Shown here: positions 48,922-60,570 of the stretch, one piece after another | How positions within the stretch are numbered: the first letter of the stretch is position 1 | Layout: each line of letters starts with the position of its first letter | Source of the DNA: Thuidium tamariscinum | Lineage: Eukaryota; Streptophyta; Bryopsida; Hypnales; Thuidiaceae | Assembly: GCA_947034885.2 (NCBI GenBank) | Contig: OX344757.2 | Coordinates: 992,001-1,056,000 of the forward strand | Direction of reading: 5' to 3' | DNA: 64,000 nucleotides | Made by a program: the position numbers and the translations under genes | Notes under the pieces: generated by a model | Seen by the model: only the letters and a program-made list of their open reading frames with translations | The model's database searches: none | What the model was told of the DNA's origin: nothing

Positions 48922-49040
48922 TAAGCCATCAATGCTGGACAATTGCATAAATTTTTATTTTTATTTTTCAGTCATTCTACTATAAGGAAAGATTATAACA
49001 TGGTGAACTTCCTTTAAACAGAAACATCCCATTACTTACA
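48701..49040 (+). repeat. Tandem duplication, 170 bp, two copies
   Basis: CTCTTATCTAATAACAAATG starts at 48701 and at 48871. The copies match through ACAGAAACATCCCATTACTT with scattered substitutions. Each copy contains the right terminus of the element at 46905-48921. Confidence 0.9.
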
Positions 49041-51531
49041 CACCTCTGTCAATCTAAGTACGTATTCTCAAAAGTACAAATGTGGTAGATATTTGAAAAA
49101 TACGTGCGTAGTTGATGTCTAAAATGTATAGTAATCCAAAATATTTAAGTTAGTGCAATTCTAAATCTAAATCTCACATATATTTAAAATACATGTGATT
49201 ATTTGAAATCTCTATATATTTAAACCCATCTTACATGTTAGTTTCTTCTAAGACCGTGCAGTCTTAGAAAGGGCATTTGTAATTCTGCCATTTTAACGAA
49301 ATATCCCATCAATTAAAACATATGTCTAATTGAAATTAATTGCCTAAAGGTTTCCTAGGGAAACTGTGACTACTAACATTATTTTGTACATGAATTCCAT
49401 AAACATTTGCACTATTCCGTAGTTAGAACCTATGTGTTCATTTCTTTTTGTGCCAAAACTCTTGCATTTTTCCTCGAAATGATTTATAATTTATAGACAA
49501 GTTACTCTGTACTACCATACTCCTTTGGAAATTTATGATATTTAACATTACCATAAAAACTTGAAGGGAAGATAATCAAGTAGTAATGAAAATTAAGCAA
49601 TTTCAATGCTAGAGATTTTCTGTACTCGAGTAATTGAACTAATTTTTCGTTCCTCCTTTTTGTCATGGTTTTCTGAAACCTGTTTTTTAATATTTAAAGA
49701 ATATTTAAAAATCTAGAAATCTTACTCTTAGGTTATGTACAAATGTTAGAGGGGGGATGTTGTTTTTAGGGTTTTCAAACCCCTTCTCTGTATTTTGTTA
49801 ATGACTTCTAGGTGGAATTCTTATATTTCAAAAGTATTTTTGTAATTATTAATTTCATTGAATATCCAACATTTTGCAAATTGAAGTTGTTTAGGATAAT
49901 ATTTTGTAAGGTGCTAAATGACACGTGGAAATTTTTATTTTGAAATGTCCACTATATACGTTGCAAGATATTACCAGGTCAATTATCAGAGTTGTTTTGG
50001 TATGCCTAGGAAACTCACATGCCTACTCTTTAGAAGGTTACATTTGTTTCATCAAATATTCAAAATCATGTGTTTTCATTGCATTCACTTTACAATGCAA
50101 ATTGTTCATACACTCAAGAAAGTTCAAAGAATTTCAAATTGTAATATACGAAAATAAGGCAATACAAATATTTTATTTTTAAGTGCTAAATTGCATACTA
50201 CTCTTTTATAAAATTGAAATATGCCAATCTCATTGGTTAACCCTTAAAGTTTTTTGAAAATATTTCCACCAAAACAAATTTGAAATCGTGATTTCTAATA
50301 GGAGGGCAATTTCTTTAATTTACATTTATTTTTCCACATATTTTAGAATAGGATCGTCTCATATTGTAATATTGAAACTTCTAAAGAATTAGACTTGTAT
50401 GTATGTTTCTTGGGGTTTACATACATGAACATGTACTAGCAATTTACATTCCAACAATTAGTCACCTAAAGAGCCTTTTCGCTTTGTAATTTCTATATTT
50501 CTTAACTAATTGTACAAAGCTTCTACATAATTATTTAATAATTATCTAGAGTGTCATTTCCTTGAGGTTTGGGGTGAGATCTTTTTCAAAATAATTAAAA
50601 TATTTTCTTTTCTATCTATGTACTTGATACAGAGCTCACCTAATTGGTTATTTCCACATGAAAGATTCCAAATTTTTTGGCAATATAGTTGTGGTGGCAG
50701 TCTCACTTAAAATCTTTTTTTTTTGGTGGGGAATTTCTACACAATATTAGCGCAAGCGGTATCTTTGAGGACCAACCATTTATAAGACTTATGACTTCAC
50801 AGTTCAGGGTTTATACGTGACATGTTTTCTTTCTTATTTAAATGGGTAGGCTTAAGTAGATTAAATAAAAAATGTTCTTTTGAAAATTGAGGAAAGCTTA
50901 TATTGAAATTGGTGTATTTCATTTTCATATAACTAAAAAAAATTTTAAAATTCCATTTTGATGAATGAGTTACAAGTTATGGAGATTTTGAGGTTACTAT
51001 GGGGCCTCTTCTAGAATCTATACCTAGCAAATAAATTCGAAATGCCGTTTTTCATCCAATTTCTTATATAATTGGAGAAAAATAGGAAACACTTGGTTTT
51101 TAAAATGTACCAACACGTAGGAACAATTGGTATTGTCTTCCTTTAACTTAAAAAAAATGTCATTATTTAGTTTATTTGGTCATGGCCTTCTCTCTTTTTA
51201 TTCACTATTTTTTCCTATTTTCTGTACAATTCCAAATGGTTTGTAAATTTTAAATTATGCGAAATACATCACAGTAATAAAGAATTTCAAGAGTTACAAT
51301 CCATTTAGACCTTTGTCCATATGGATATGGTCTTCCAAAGTGCACTTGCTTAGAATTTCACTGTATAAAAAATAATAATTTAGGTCATTAGAAACGCTGA
51401 AATCTACCAATATACGTGGCGAAGACTGCTGAAAGTTCTTTTACATATACTTGAAATTCAATTCCCGAATCTTACACAATTACTTTTTTCTTTAGATGTT
51501 TTTTCTTGAAATTCGCTATTTTTATAATACA
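49041..51531. other. AT-rich DNA, no gene seen
   Basis: No domain-bearing ORF and no repeat that I can define. Short ORFs near 49920-50180 overlap in two frames and look like chance. Confidence 0.45.
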
Positions 51532-51747
51532 CACTAGTAGAACCCCCCGTTTAATTTGACAAGGCCCAATTTTTCTTGACAGATTTTGCTAGGCATCAAA
51601 AGTAACAACCCGTGTTTTTATATCAACAAAAACGTTCAACACAACATCAATGCTGACATAAAAACACGAGTTATTACTTTTGATGCCTAGCAAAATCCGT
51701 CAAGAAAAATTAAGCCTTATCACATTAAATGGGGGTTTCTACTAGTG
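51532..51747. mobile_element. 216-bp CACTA-type foldback MITE, TSD ACA
   Basis: It starts CACTAGTAGAA and ends TTCTACTAGTG, with ACA on both sides (51529-51531 and 51748-51750). The arms (51532-51624 and 51655-51747) are near-perfect inverted repeats of about 93 bp around a loop of about 30 bp. The CACTA terminus and 3-bp duplication are diagnostic of the En/Spm superfamily. The high arm identity points to a young insertion or one with hairpin origin. It could be mobilised by a TNP2-type transposase such as the relative found at 31170-33265. Confidence 0.95.
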
Positions 51748-51750
51748 ACA

Positions 51751-52741
51751 TAGAGAGTTCTGAAGCATTGTATTTTAAAACATTGATCTCCTAAAAGCTT
51801 TAGGGTCAATGGACCTCGTACTCATAAAACTGTTTAAAATATGAAGGAGTACTAATTTAATGTTTTCCGTGAAAGAAGACGTGTTCATAACTTTCCCTGC
51901 TGCGCACACCCCATTACCCACAGTTCAGTGTTCTCTGCGAAGTGAATGCCACAGATTGCTCAAGCTTTTTCATCACAACAAATGGAGTGTTTCTGTATAG
52001 TTCTTTCAGGGTTTTGGTTCACACAACCATTCTTTGTATGCTCAGTGCAGAAGAATGCAATGCAGCTAGGGCGCTATTCTTAGTCACTGTCGGGCTTCTA
52101 AGATAAAAGTTCAATACTGTTCCTGCAAAGAACAGCACAGACAGCATACAGTTCCCCAGCGGAACCTCGTTAGGATGGCAGAATAAAGGCCCTCCATTCT
52201 GTGCCTGTCTGTAGTGTTGAACTTGATCTCCCGTGTTTTGTTTTGTTCTGTATCTGTTTTTCTGGTGAGATGCTTTGCTTTTTTTTTTTCACCTAATGCG
52301 ATGTGTTCGCGTGTTGGTTTAGGGTTCGAAAATGCAGTTCCAAGCGTCATATCAGAATCAAATATGCAGTCATGACCAATGGAGTAAATGAATACCTGAT
52401 TCGACAGAAGTCACTCCCTTCACACACATGTAATGGAGTGTATCATTACATTGTATTTCAGGAAATCATAGCAAATTACACGTAATTAGCGAATGATCGT
52501 TAAACAAAAGAGCGTGAAGTGAAATCCCAGTGATTGCACGATGGACTCGACATTCTCAAATGAGATTTGTCAAATGTTTCTGGAGTCCCTGTTCCTCTTT
52601 TGCGTCCACAGAGCCTTTCTCTTCCGTGTCATACTGTATCGCTACTCGTTCCTTACCTCAGAGATTGAATTCCATTTGCCTATTGCCGGCCTTCATCTCG
52701 CGTCGGAACTCCCTTTCCGTAAAGTGAGGGACGTGGGGGCG
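51751..52741. other. Spacer left of the B3 module
   Basis: Composition becomes less AT-rich after about 51890. On the minus strand near 52540-52720, short open stretches such as TEREFRREMKAGNRQ and TRKRKALWTQKRNRD could be later exons of the ORF at 52742-52945. Splice sites were not established. Confidence 0.3.
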
Positions 52742-52945
52742 TTACAGTTTGATTGCATTTTTCTTAGCAGCAATGGCGATAAGCACATCTTTCGAGAGGA
52801 CAATGACGAAGTCATCGCCGAAGTGCTTGGTGAGTTCGCTAAAACGGCCTTCATGCACTTCGACTTCTACCCTACATTTCCGTGATGTATTGTTCTTACA
52901 TCCGACGATACTTCTTTGTTTTCCAGTTATCGCTTGCAGTTTCAA
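52742..52945 (-). CDS. Conserved exon-like ORF divergent from B3 gene 1
   Basis: The minus strand encodes CRVEVEVHEGRFSELTKHFG, then DDFVIVLSKDVLIAIAAKK. The related sequence at 62665-62797 (plus) encodes LELTKHFGEDFVIFLTKDLS. Between the two copies, base changes in this frame fall mostly at third codon positions (for example GGC/GGA, TTC/TTT, ATT/ATC, AAA/AAG). In the opposite frame they fall mostly at first positions. Both have a GT at the same place after the block (GTAACG here, GTAAGT in the other). I therefore take the minus strand as coding. The family is not recognised. The B3 exon starts about 145 bp away on the other strand. Confidence 0.5.
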   Translation of the reverse strand: MKLQAITGKQRSIVGCKNNTSRKCRVEVEVHEGRFSELTKHFGDDFVIVLSKDVLIAIAAKKNAIKL

Positions 52946-53090
52946 CGTTTCTTATCAAAGCCATTGTTACTAAAGTAGGGGATATGTTGCAGTCACCTGT
53001 CAACAAAAATGCAACTTCAAATCGTAGTGAATGCATTGCAGGAGAGCTTTGTAATTTTCCTTGTACTTACTGGTATTTGTTTGGTCGCAG

Positions 53091-53441
53091 ACCCTTCCCG
53101 CCGCTTTTGTGCGCAAATTTGGTGACAAATTCCATGCAGAAGTGGAAGTGAAAATGGCAGGTGCAACGTGTGTTTGGAATGTCAAAGTGAATGTTTACTT
53201 CATGAAGAATGAACCGCATGTTTCATTTGGAGGTGGTTGGAAGCACTTCATGCGGTACAACTCCATTTTTCAAGGTCAGAAACTGAAGATTACTCTAATA
53301 GGGACTTCTCTTTTCAAAGTCACTCGAGTCAGCGGGCATGGCGAATCAGAAAGTGCGCAAAGCAGGACCGAAAATCGTGCCATCCGCCGCAGCTTACGGC
53401 TTCGTGGGGTCAGTACTCAGGTGTCCGCAACCATCGCCTGA
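53091..53441 (+). CDS. B3-domain protein, exon with complete B3 core (gene 1)
   Basis: After a CAG acceptor at 53088-53090, the exon opens TLPAAFVRKFGDKFHAEVEV. It then has CVWNVKVNVYF, VSFGGGWKHFMRYN and GQKLKITLIGTSLFKVTRV. This matches the plant B3 DNA-binding fold in order: an (I/L)P..F strand, a W.V strand, the GGGW..F helix start and the G..L.F.L..T..F.V final strand. After the domain come a Ser/Glu linker and a basic RRSLRLRG motif, then TGA. The upstream exon and start codon are not identified. B3 proteins are nuclear transcription regulators; the single domain and divergent sequence suggest the REM type, which is an inference. The related exon is at 62080-62403. Confidence 0.75.
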   Translation, partial: TLPAAFVRKFGDKFHAEVEVKMAGATCVWNVKVNVYFMKNEPHVSFGGGWKHFMRYNSIFQGQKLKITLIGTSLFKVTRVSGHGESESAQSRTENRAIRRSLRLRGVSTQVSATIA

Positions 53442-53980
53442 TATCAAGGTGATTTGAAACTTAGTAATGTGCTTGCGGGAAACCAGACGAACATATATGT
53501 GGCATAAGCAGATCGTTTTCAAGAAGTTCAGCGAAATGGCACCGAAATCATGTACATAGGTCACACATTTCCCGTCAAAGAAGGGTGTCTTGGAGAGAAG
53601 TTCGTCACATTTTCAGAGGGAGATTAGTGTGTCACATTTAAACAGTGACTCACTGACAACGTTTCTTTTTTCTTTTCTTTTTTTTAAAAAACCAAACGGA
53701 CAATTTCCATTGATACTGACAATGTTTCTTCAAATCAGTTGCTTAGTGCTTTACCTTTTTCTTTGATTCCAACCCTGTGACAATTTCCAAAGTCACTGAA
53801 CAATTTGTGGACTGCAATTACAGTTTCATTTTCACAACCAATGTGCACATTGAACAATTTCATGTGGGCGTAATTTTCTTGCAATGAAAATTGTTAGTAA
53901 CTCCTGTGAATTTGCTATAGAGATGTGAATAATCCATGTTTCTGTGTGTTGTGTTTGGTTTAGGGTTCTCTTCTTGTGTG
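53442..53980. other. 3' region of B3 gene 1
   Basis: Likely untranslated or intergenic. A pyrimidine-rich run (about 53665-53690) is followed by AAAAAACCAAACGG. No gene. Confidence 0.35.
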
Positions 53981-54714
53981 GGGTAAATGCAAGAAACACT
54001 TGTACTATTTCCCGTCACCACCTAAGTGCTGATCTGTTTTTTGGCCATAACTTTTGCATTTTTGCTCGAAATGACTTAAGATTTCTAGAGAAGGTACTCA
54101 TGACTATCATACACCTTACATAATTTTTTCATAATTTTCAAAAATAATTTAATACTAAAATAGTACTAGTGATTGAATGTCACATTTGGCAGTTTAGGGG
54201 TTTTTAGTCACTAAGGAGTACCTTTTTTTAATGATTTTGAGATGAAATTTGGATGAGATGGTCTTCTAATAGACTTATAGCTCTCCACATGAGGAATTTT
54301 GAAAAAAGTTATTTTTATGACCTGTAGAAGTCCACAAAGTGAGCTTCCTTCTAGTTGCATTTTGAAACATATAAAGTATTATTTTAGTGATTTTTTTGAT
54401 GTATGACCATCTCCATAAAGTTGTTTCAAATGGCCACTTTTTGTTTTTTGTATTTACTTATTTTTACTAATTTTCCCGAATTAAAACATGAAGGTATGTA
54501 TTTTCTTGAGATTTGGCGCTTTTTAAGTTCTCCTACTTAGAGAATTTTTCTATCAATTTCCTTCGGTGAAAACCTTCATCTTAGAGGTCTATACATTGTT
54601 CATATTTTTCATATTTTTTTCAAATTAATTTTCTAATTTTAAAGTACTCCAGAAAAAGTCATGAGTACTATAGTAAAACGCAACAAATAGTACAGGTGTT
54701 TCTTGCATTCACCC
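53981..54714 (-). mobile_element. 734-bp TIR element, inverted copy of 34075-34809
   Basis: On the plus strand it starts GGGTAAATGCAAGAAACACT and ends GTGTTTCTTGCATTCACCC. The interior is a close reverse-complement match of 34075-34809, with few differences visible. The flanks are TGTG and TATG, a 3-of-4 match, so the target duplication has decayed or was imperfect. Confidence 0.9.
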
Positions 54715-57630
54715 TATGTCCATTTTTTTTAAGCAATTGCACAGTGCTTGCTTTAATTTTCATTCATCGGAGGTCATTGAGATTATTTTTAATCGAAGTA
54801 TATTACTTTGGAGGGTTCATTATCAAATATGGTTTAAATTACCTGCACATGTTCCTTAAATTTGAATACGGAGATAAAGCCTCTGTCAGAATTGCAGTAT
54901 GCCTGTGATTGTCTTTTTTTGGACTAGGAGGACTTCAAAATTCAAAAGCTAAATGAAGACACGGCATATAGGCCTTATACGAGAACGCTTCTTCCACCTC
55001 ACTTCTTGCATTTACACTGTCGGGTTTGAACGGCTGTCTGCAATCACTGCAGCTGTAAAGTACAACTACAGATTTAGCTTGCTGCGAATGACCTTTTTTC
55101 TAAATAAGTTGTATTGAGAGATAGCATTGCCAGAGGATGTCAGACCACTCTTGAATTCCGGGTTTAGGGATACAAAGCCGTTGTATTGGGCATCCACATA
55201 TACCGATATTACATTTCAGTAGGTCATTCCCTGGTTCACACTTCTGCTGTTCGTCAATTATCTCAAATTATTCGATCCCCTAAGTAAGGGCAACAATTTG
55301 AGTGCGTGACGTCCTCCTGCTGAAGGCGATTAGGGTCTGTAATTCAGGATTTCTGGAAGTCCAGACTGTTAGATGGAATGCAAACGGAAGGAAGGTAACT
55401 TAGTCTGGATGTGTTATTAGGCTTGCGATCTTCAAGGACATCCACAGTGCACCACAATTAAGGTTCAGAGAACCATTTCCATCTCACGATGTATAATTTT
55501 TTAGTGTGGCTTTGGTCTGGTACTTGTGTAACCTATGAAGCTTTACCATGGCCAATTGGCCCAAAAGCTGCTTCCACATCCAACCCGGAAAATCAATGTC
55601 CCTTGAATTTTAATTAAAAAAATTTTCCCTTCTAAAATCCAATATATTCCTCAAACAGAAATGCATATGCTGATACATTGACCATTAATCTATGCATATA
55701 AAATTAAAAACGCAATACCAGATATGTAAAGAAGACATGGCATATGAATGCGTCGCTCGTTTTGTTCTTCTGTAACCGTACACTTTCAAATGAGGGGATG
55801 CAGTGTGGCATATGCAAATAAAGAATTAGGAAAATTTTAATACTACAATTTCTTCTATTATAATTAAATGTTAGAATATTGCTATTTCGGAGCGCATTTG
55901 TGACAGTATTATAGAGTGACAATGAGGTCACTGGGACTTTAGAAAGGGCTTCAAATAATGAAGCAGACCACATGTTGTTCACAGAGGTCGATTCATAAAT
56001 TCACGGTATTTGCCATTTTTTTCAAATCATAAATGTTCAAATTTTGCAAACACTTGAAATGTATTGTAGTCTTTTTTTTCTAAATTACCTAATTTTGAAG
56101 ACTCAAAATGAAATGTACGAAAATTTAGATGAAATTGCCAGACGAATTTGAAATAAGGAAAAATATTAGATGAATTCACGTAATTTTAGATGTTAACCAT
56201 AGTAGGCATCCTAGAAATGGATGAATGTTGGAATTTGGAACATCCCTATAACATTTTAAATCACAAGTAAGGCTATTCTCCAAAAATGAAAAGAAACAAA
56301 TAGATGCATACTTTTCTTGTCATTAGCATATAGCAATGAATTGCATAATTAACAAGTTCTGGGGTGATTGCCGCTTGGAGGAATGGCCGGTGCCATGGCA
56401 ATATACAAATGTCAGTATCAAAAGCATACCGTTTAAGACAACATCTCCCCACTAAACAAGGTCCATTTAGTCTCGCATGAATGAGGTCCACGTCATCTCA
56501 AAAGAACAAGGGGGCCAGCTCATGTCAAGCATAAGGGCAACCTTTGCAAGTGAGTCAGTCCAAACTACAAATTTCAAATCTGGGTTTCGTATGGAACGGG
56601 TGAATTGACCGAGTATTGCCCCATCGAGTCAAACCCTGCAATTTTTAATTTTTAGTGAAATTTTCTTTTGCAATTTCTGAGGCCCTCAATTAGGGTTGAA
56701 GAGCATTAGAAAAAGTCCTTCATTTTGTAATAACATTATAAGATGTTGTTGCACATTTTTGGAATGGATATGGTACTTATGTTTTAGAAAATACCAAATA
56801 CTAAATTTCTTCACTACTGGTCAATTTTAATTTTATAATTTATTTTATCTTCAAGAATGAAGTTGACAATTTTTGACCTATAATTTTACAAAAAACAAGA
56901 TATATATTGCTTAAGTAATAATCCCTAAATAGTTATTTAAATAGACATTTATTTAAAATTAAACCCTCTAATTAAAATTTGTTATACTGCATTGTTTGAG
57001 GTTTTCAATTGACATGAACCTCAAAGCCTCACTCTAGAAAAAGAAAATACAAAATTGGATTCTAAATTTCCTGTACCACAATTATCATGGAAAAAAAAAC
57101 AAATAATGTATTATAAGACTATATCTAAAGTTGAACACAATGGTAACCTTATAATAATAAAAAAAATATTATGCGATTTTGGAGTTTAGGTGGTTTTCTC
57201 ACTAAACCTTTGAAAACATAATAATAGGCAATGCATTTATGTGCACAATTCTCCATTTTCTGACAATGCAGTATTTGAATTCAATATTAATTCAAAAAAT
57301 CTATCAAGATTATGCTTTTATAGTTCTATGGATATAAATAATTACTTTAAATAATATGGAACCTAACTCTATAGACACTTCTTTATTTGAAAGTTGTGTT
57401 AAACTTCCCTAAATCACTACATCAACTTCTTTGTGATAAAGGATAATCTTCCCATATACATACTTAGTCTACAAAATATTACACACTTCATTGGAATTGA
57501 ATTTATATACTTTATAAGAATGCTCAATTCCTTAAGCCAAGGTGGCGAACGTGAGTACTAAGTAAATATGTCTAATTAATTAAAAAACAAAGTTTACTCA
57601 TTTCTTTGTCTAACATTTGTCAAAATGAAC
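54715..57630. other. Mostly AT-rich DNA, no supported gene
   Basis: A less AT-rich patch lies at 54950-55600. Short ORFs have no recognisable domain. No terminal repeat pair or tandem array was recognised. Confidence 0.4.
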
Positions 57631-57634
57631 AAAA

Positions 57635-57646
57635 GGGGGGGGGGGG
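57635..57646 (+). repeat. Poly-G run (12 G)
   Basis: Twelve consecutive G follow AACAAAA and precede TCCCAAAGTCC. This is unusual in this AT-rich context and could form a G-rich secondary structure. Its length may vary between individuals or reads. Confidence 0.9.
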
Positions 57647-58239
57647 TCCCAAAGTCCAGTTGGCCTATCCTTCCATGAGACTAGCTCCCGGTTGGTATGA
57701 CCAAGACTGGCCTTTGGGGTTGCCTGGTTATTGCATTCGAGTGCTCTTATAGTAGCCCATGAAGATGAAGCCAAACATTATGGGATATTAGTACCCAATG
57801 TAGGTCACTGTAGAGTTCTGTATATGCCTTATTTGACAAGTTTTGATAAATACAAAATTAACTACATATGTGTAAATTGATGTCTATTCATGAAGGAAGT
57901 AGATATTTGTTTCTTTTTCCTACTAGTTTCAAGTGTATCCTATAATTATGTCTTACATGTCATGCATAACATTTTCCTCTTCTGAGAACTACTTAACCAT
58001 GCATGACGCTTCAAAAATTAATTAAGTTAGTTGGAGAAGACAAATGGTCGTTGGAATTTCAAAGGTCACCATTGTTCATGTACATTTTGTAGTAACTTTG
58101 AAATTTAGTCATGGGTTCACTCTCAGTTTGAATAATGCTTCAAAGATTTAGTGTACTTGTTAGTTCTTTTCATATAGATAATCCTTGCAATAAGATGCTT
58201 AGTACATCAATTTTTTGCAAAATTAGATCATTAAAAAAA
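57647..58239. other. Intergenic spacer
   Basis: 57650-57830 is higher in GC than its surroundings; the rest is AT-rich. No gene or repeat unit recognised. Confidence 0.4.
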
Positions 58240-58269
58240 CACAAAAAATTTCCTTTCTAATTAAATGAT

Positions 58270-58815
58270 TTTCCCAATGCCAACCTCATAGTAAAAAAAG
58301 ACAAATTGAATGCATTTTCCTGTTAAATGAACCTTCAAAGAAAATAAAGGGAAATGGAATGCACTTTCTAGTGACATGAAACCCTTAAAGAAAAAAAAAG
58401 GGAAATGAAATGCACTTTCTACTTAAATAGGACCTTCAAAGAAAGAGAAGGAAAATACACTTTTTTATAAAATGACTTTCCCAATGGCAACCTCAATTTC
58501 AAAAAAAGGGAAATGCACCTTTTTATAAAATGAGGTTCACAATGGGAACCTCGGAGAAAAGAGAACGGGAAATTCACCATTAGTCCCTCAAACATAAAAA
58601 AAGGAAAATGAACCTTTTTAGAAAAATAAGTGCCCAATGGAAACCTAATATATAACAGGAAGAGAAATGCACCATTGGGAACCCCAAATGGAAAAAAAAA
58701 GAGGAAAATGCACCGTTTTATGAAATAAAGTTCCCAATGAAAACCTCAAAGAAAGAAATAGCAAAATGCAGCATGGGGACCCTCAAAGAAAAAAAAAAGG
58801 GGAAATGCACCTTTG
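58270..58815 (+). repeat. Degenerate minisatellite of about 35-60 bp units
   Basis: About eleven units carry variants of GGGAAATGCACCTTTTTATA, then a CCCAATGG(G/A)AACCTC block, then an A-rich AAAGAAAAAAA tail. Unit lengths alternate between about 35-42 and 50-60 bp because some units lack the middle block. Confidence 0.75.
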
Positions 58816-60129
58816 TTATGATATTTTACAATGATCACATGGTCTTCTACTTCGTTGAATATAAATTAGTAACGATCAAAAATTTACATTTTTATGTTTT
58901 TATTTCTGTAGTTCCACTAAAAAAAAATGTTCTTTGATTTCAAAATTTCCATCAAAAAATTGTATAATACTGTTTTGTTTTTCTTATGTACTCTAGAATT
59001 GGAAATAAAAGAAACTTACTTTGCTTGTTTGCAAATGTAGTTTCATTTCCTTTTTAAATTTGTTGATAATTTTTTTTTGACATCATAATGCAATGAAAGC
59101 AGATTTCATTGCTTATTATATTCTTTACTGTATTATAGAACTTGGTGAATTATTCACTCAAATAATACAAAGACACATTTCTTATTTTTCAGCTTTTGAA
59201 ACATGCAGACTAATTCTACTAGTTCACAAATAATTCACAAATAGTTTTACTGTCATTATTACAGTGCCTTTCATTGAGGGTTATTCCAATTCTGTATTGA
59301 CATGTATACAAAGAGAAATACATTAAAATGCATTTGCTTTGAAATGCTAAAAAAGAAGATAAAAGATTTTTTTTAAACCTTTGCTTGTCGTACCAGAAAT
59401 TTCTCACAAATATGAAAAAGTTCTAAATGAAATTCAAAATGCATTTTTTTTTTCTAAAAGAAAGCTTCAATTTTTTGTAACAATTTAACTTCCTCAAAAA
59501 CGCAATAAGATACCTAAAAGTTTTCTCACTTAGCAAATAACTTTTTTTCGCCTGAATTTATTTTAAAATTTAAAATATAGTAAAGTAAGAATATACAACA
59601 TTCTTTGAAGTCTTAAAAGTTCTTTGTGATAGTCATTAATAAAATAGAGACTTCAGTAAAATGAATACACAGTATTAAATTTGAATAATGAGTCAATTAA
59701 ATTAATTTCAAATAGTTAAACATAACAGAAATATTTATTCATTCAGAAATTTGACTTAGTTTCCAATTTTTGTTAATTTTTTATTCATTCATGTTCTAGG
59801 AATGCCATTTTGAAGTACTAATTGCTTTTTAGTCTAGGAAAGTCATTAATATTTTTACCCTTAACCATTATTAAATTAATTAAATTATTATAAAAATTAT
59901 TGAGTTATTATTATTAAAATTATGAGTTATTATTATTAAATTAGTAATAATGATTACATAATTATCTCCCAAGCTAAGTCATTCTGTACCTTCTTCTCAG
60001 AGAAATGGAGGAAAATATTTTGGTGAACCCTTTAATCAATTAAAAAATATCCCCTTCTTTCATGAATGATCAATAAATGAAAGTTATGAGTTTATTTTGG
60101 CCTTAAAAAAGGCAACAAACTTTATGGGT
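58816..60129. other. AT-rich DNA with short TTA-rich repeats
   Basis: GAGTTATTATTATTAAA occurs twice near 59900-59940. No gene. Confidence 0.45.
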
Positions 60130-60570
60130 GGAGGTAGATGAGTAATTTCAGTAGAACATTACAATTGAATGAAAATGAGATAAATACAGGACACAATGCA
60201 AAACAATGTCTTCAAACAGCACAAATTATGAACCGCATGCTCATAAAATGGGTTTGTAAATACGCTATTCACCAGACTTCGTGGAACTACATGCATCTGA
60301 TAGCAGAAAATAAAAAAAAATTTACCAACTTTGAGTCGTCATATCTTAGAATTCGTATGGTCGAACTTGATAAAAATTTTGCCTCATGATTATAGACAAG
60401 TGAAGTCTGTTGCTATCATTAGACTTAAAAAAGAAGAGCTCCTCTGATTTTTTGGATGAATGTAACAAAAATTGCAGTTTCTTGTGGGTTTTGATGGAAA
60501 AATTGTCTTGGTCCTTTTAGAGGTGAATGAACTATTTCACAATTGTAATTCTTGTCTTCAAATTGCAGGT
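60130..60570 (+). repeat. Dispersed repeat family R1, partial copy 3
   Basis: CCAACTTTGAGTCGTCATATCTTAG-like sequence (60325) is followed by TCATGATTATAGACAAGTGAAG (60385) and TTGGTCCTTTTAGAGG (60508). These match 973-1170, 29980-30850 and 28130-28200 in order. No coding sequence. Confidence 0.45.

Noticed and set aside
52541-52885. Plus-strand 114-codon ORF as the upstream exon of B3 gene 1
   Set aside because: Comparison with 62650-62797 puts most changes at first codon positions in this frame and at third positions in the opposite frame. The minus strand is the better coding choice.
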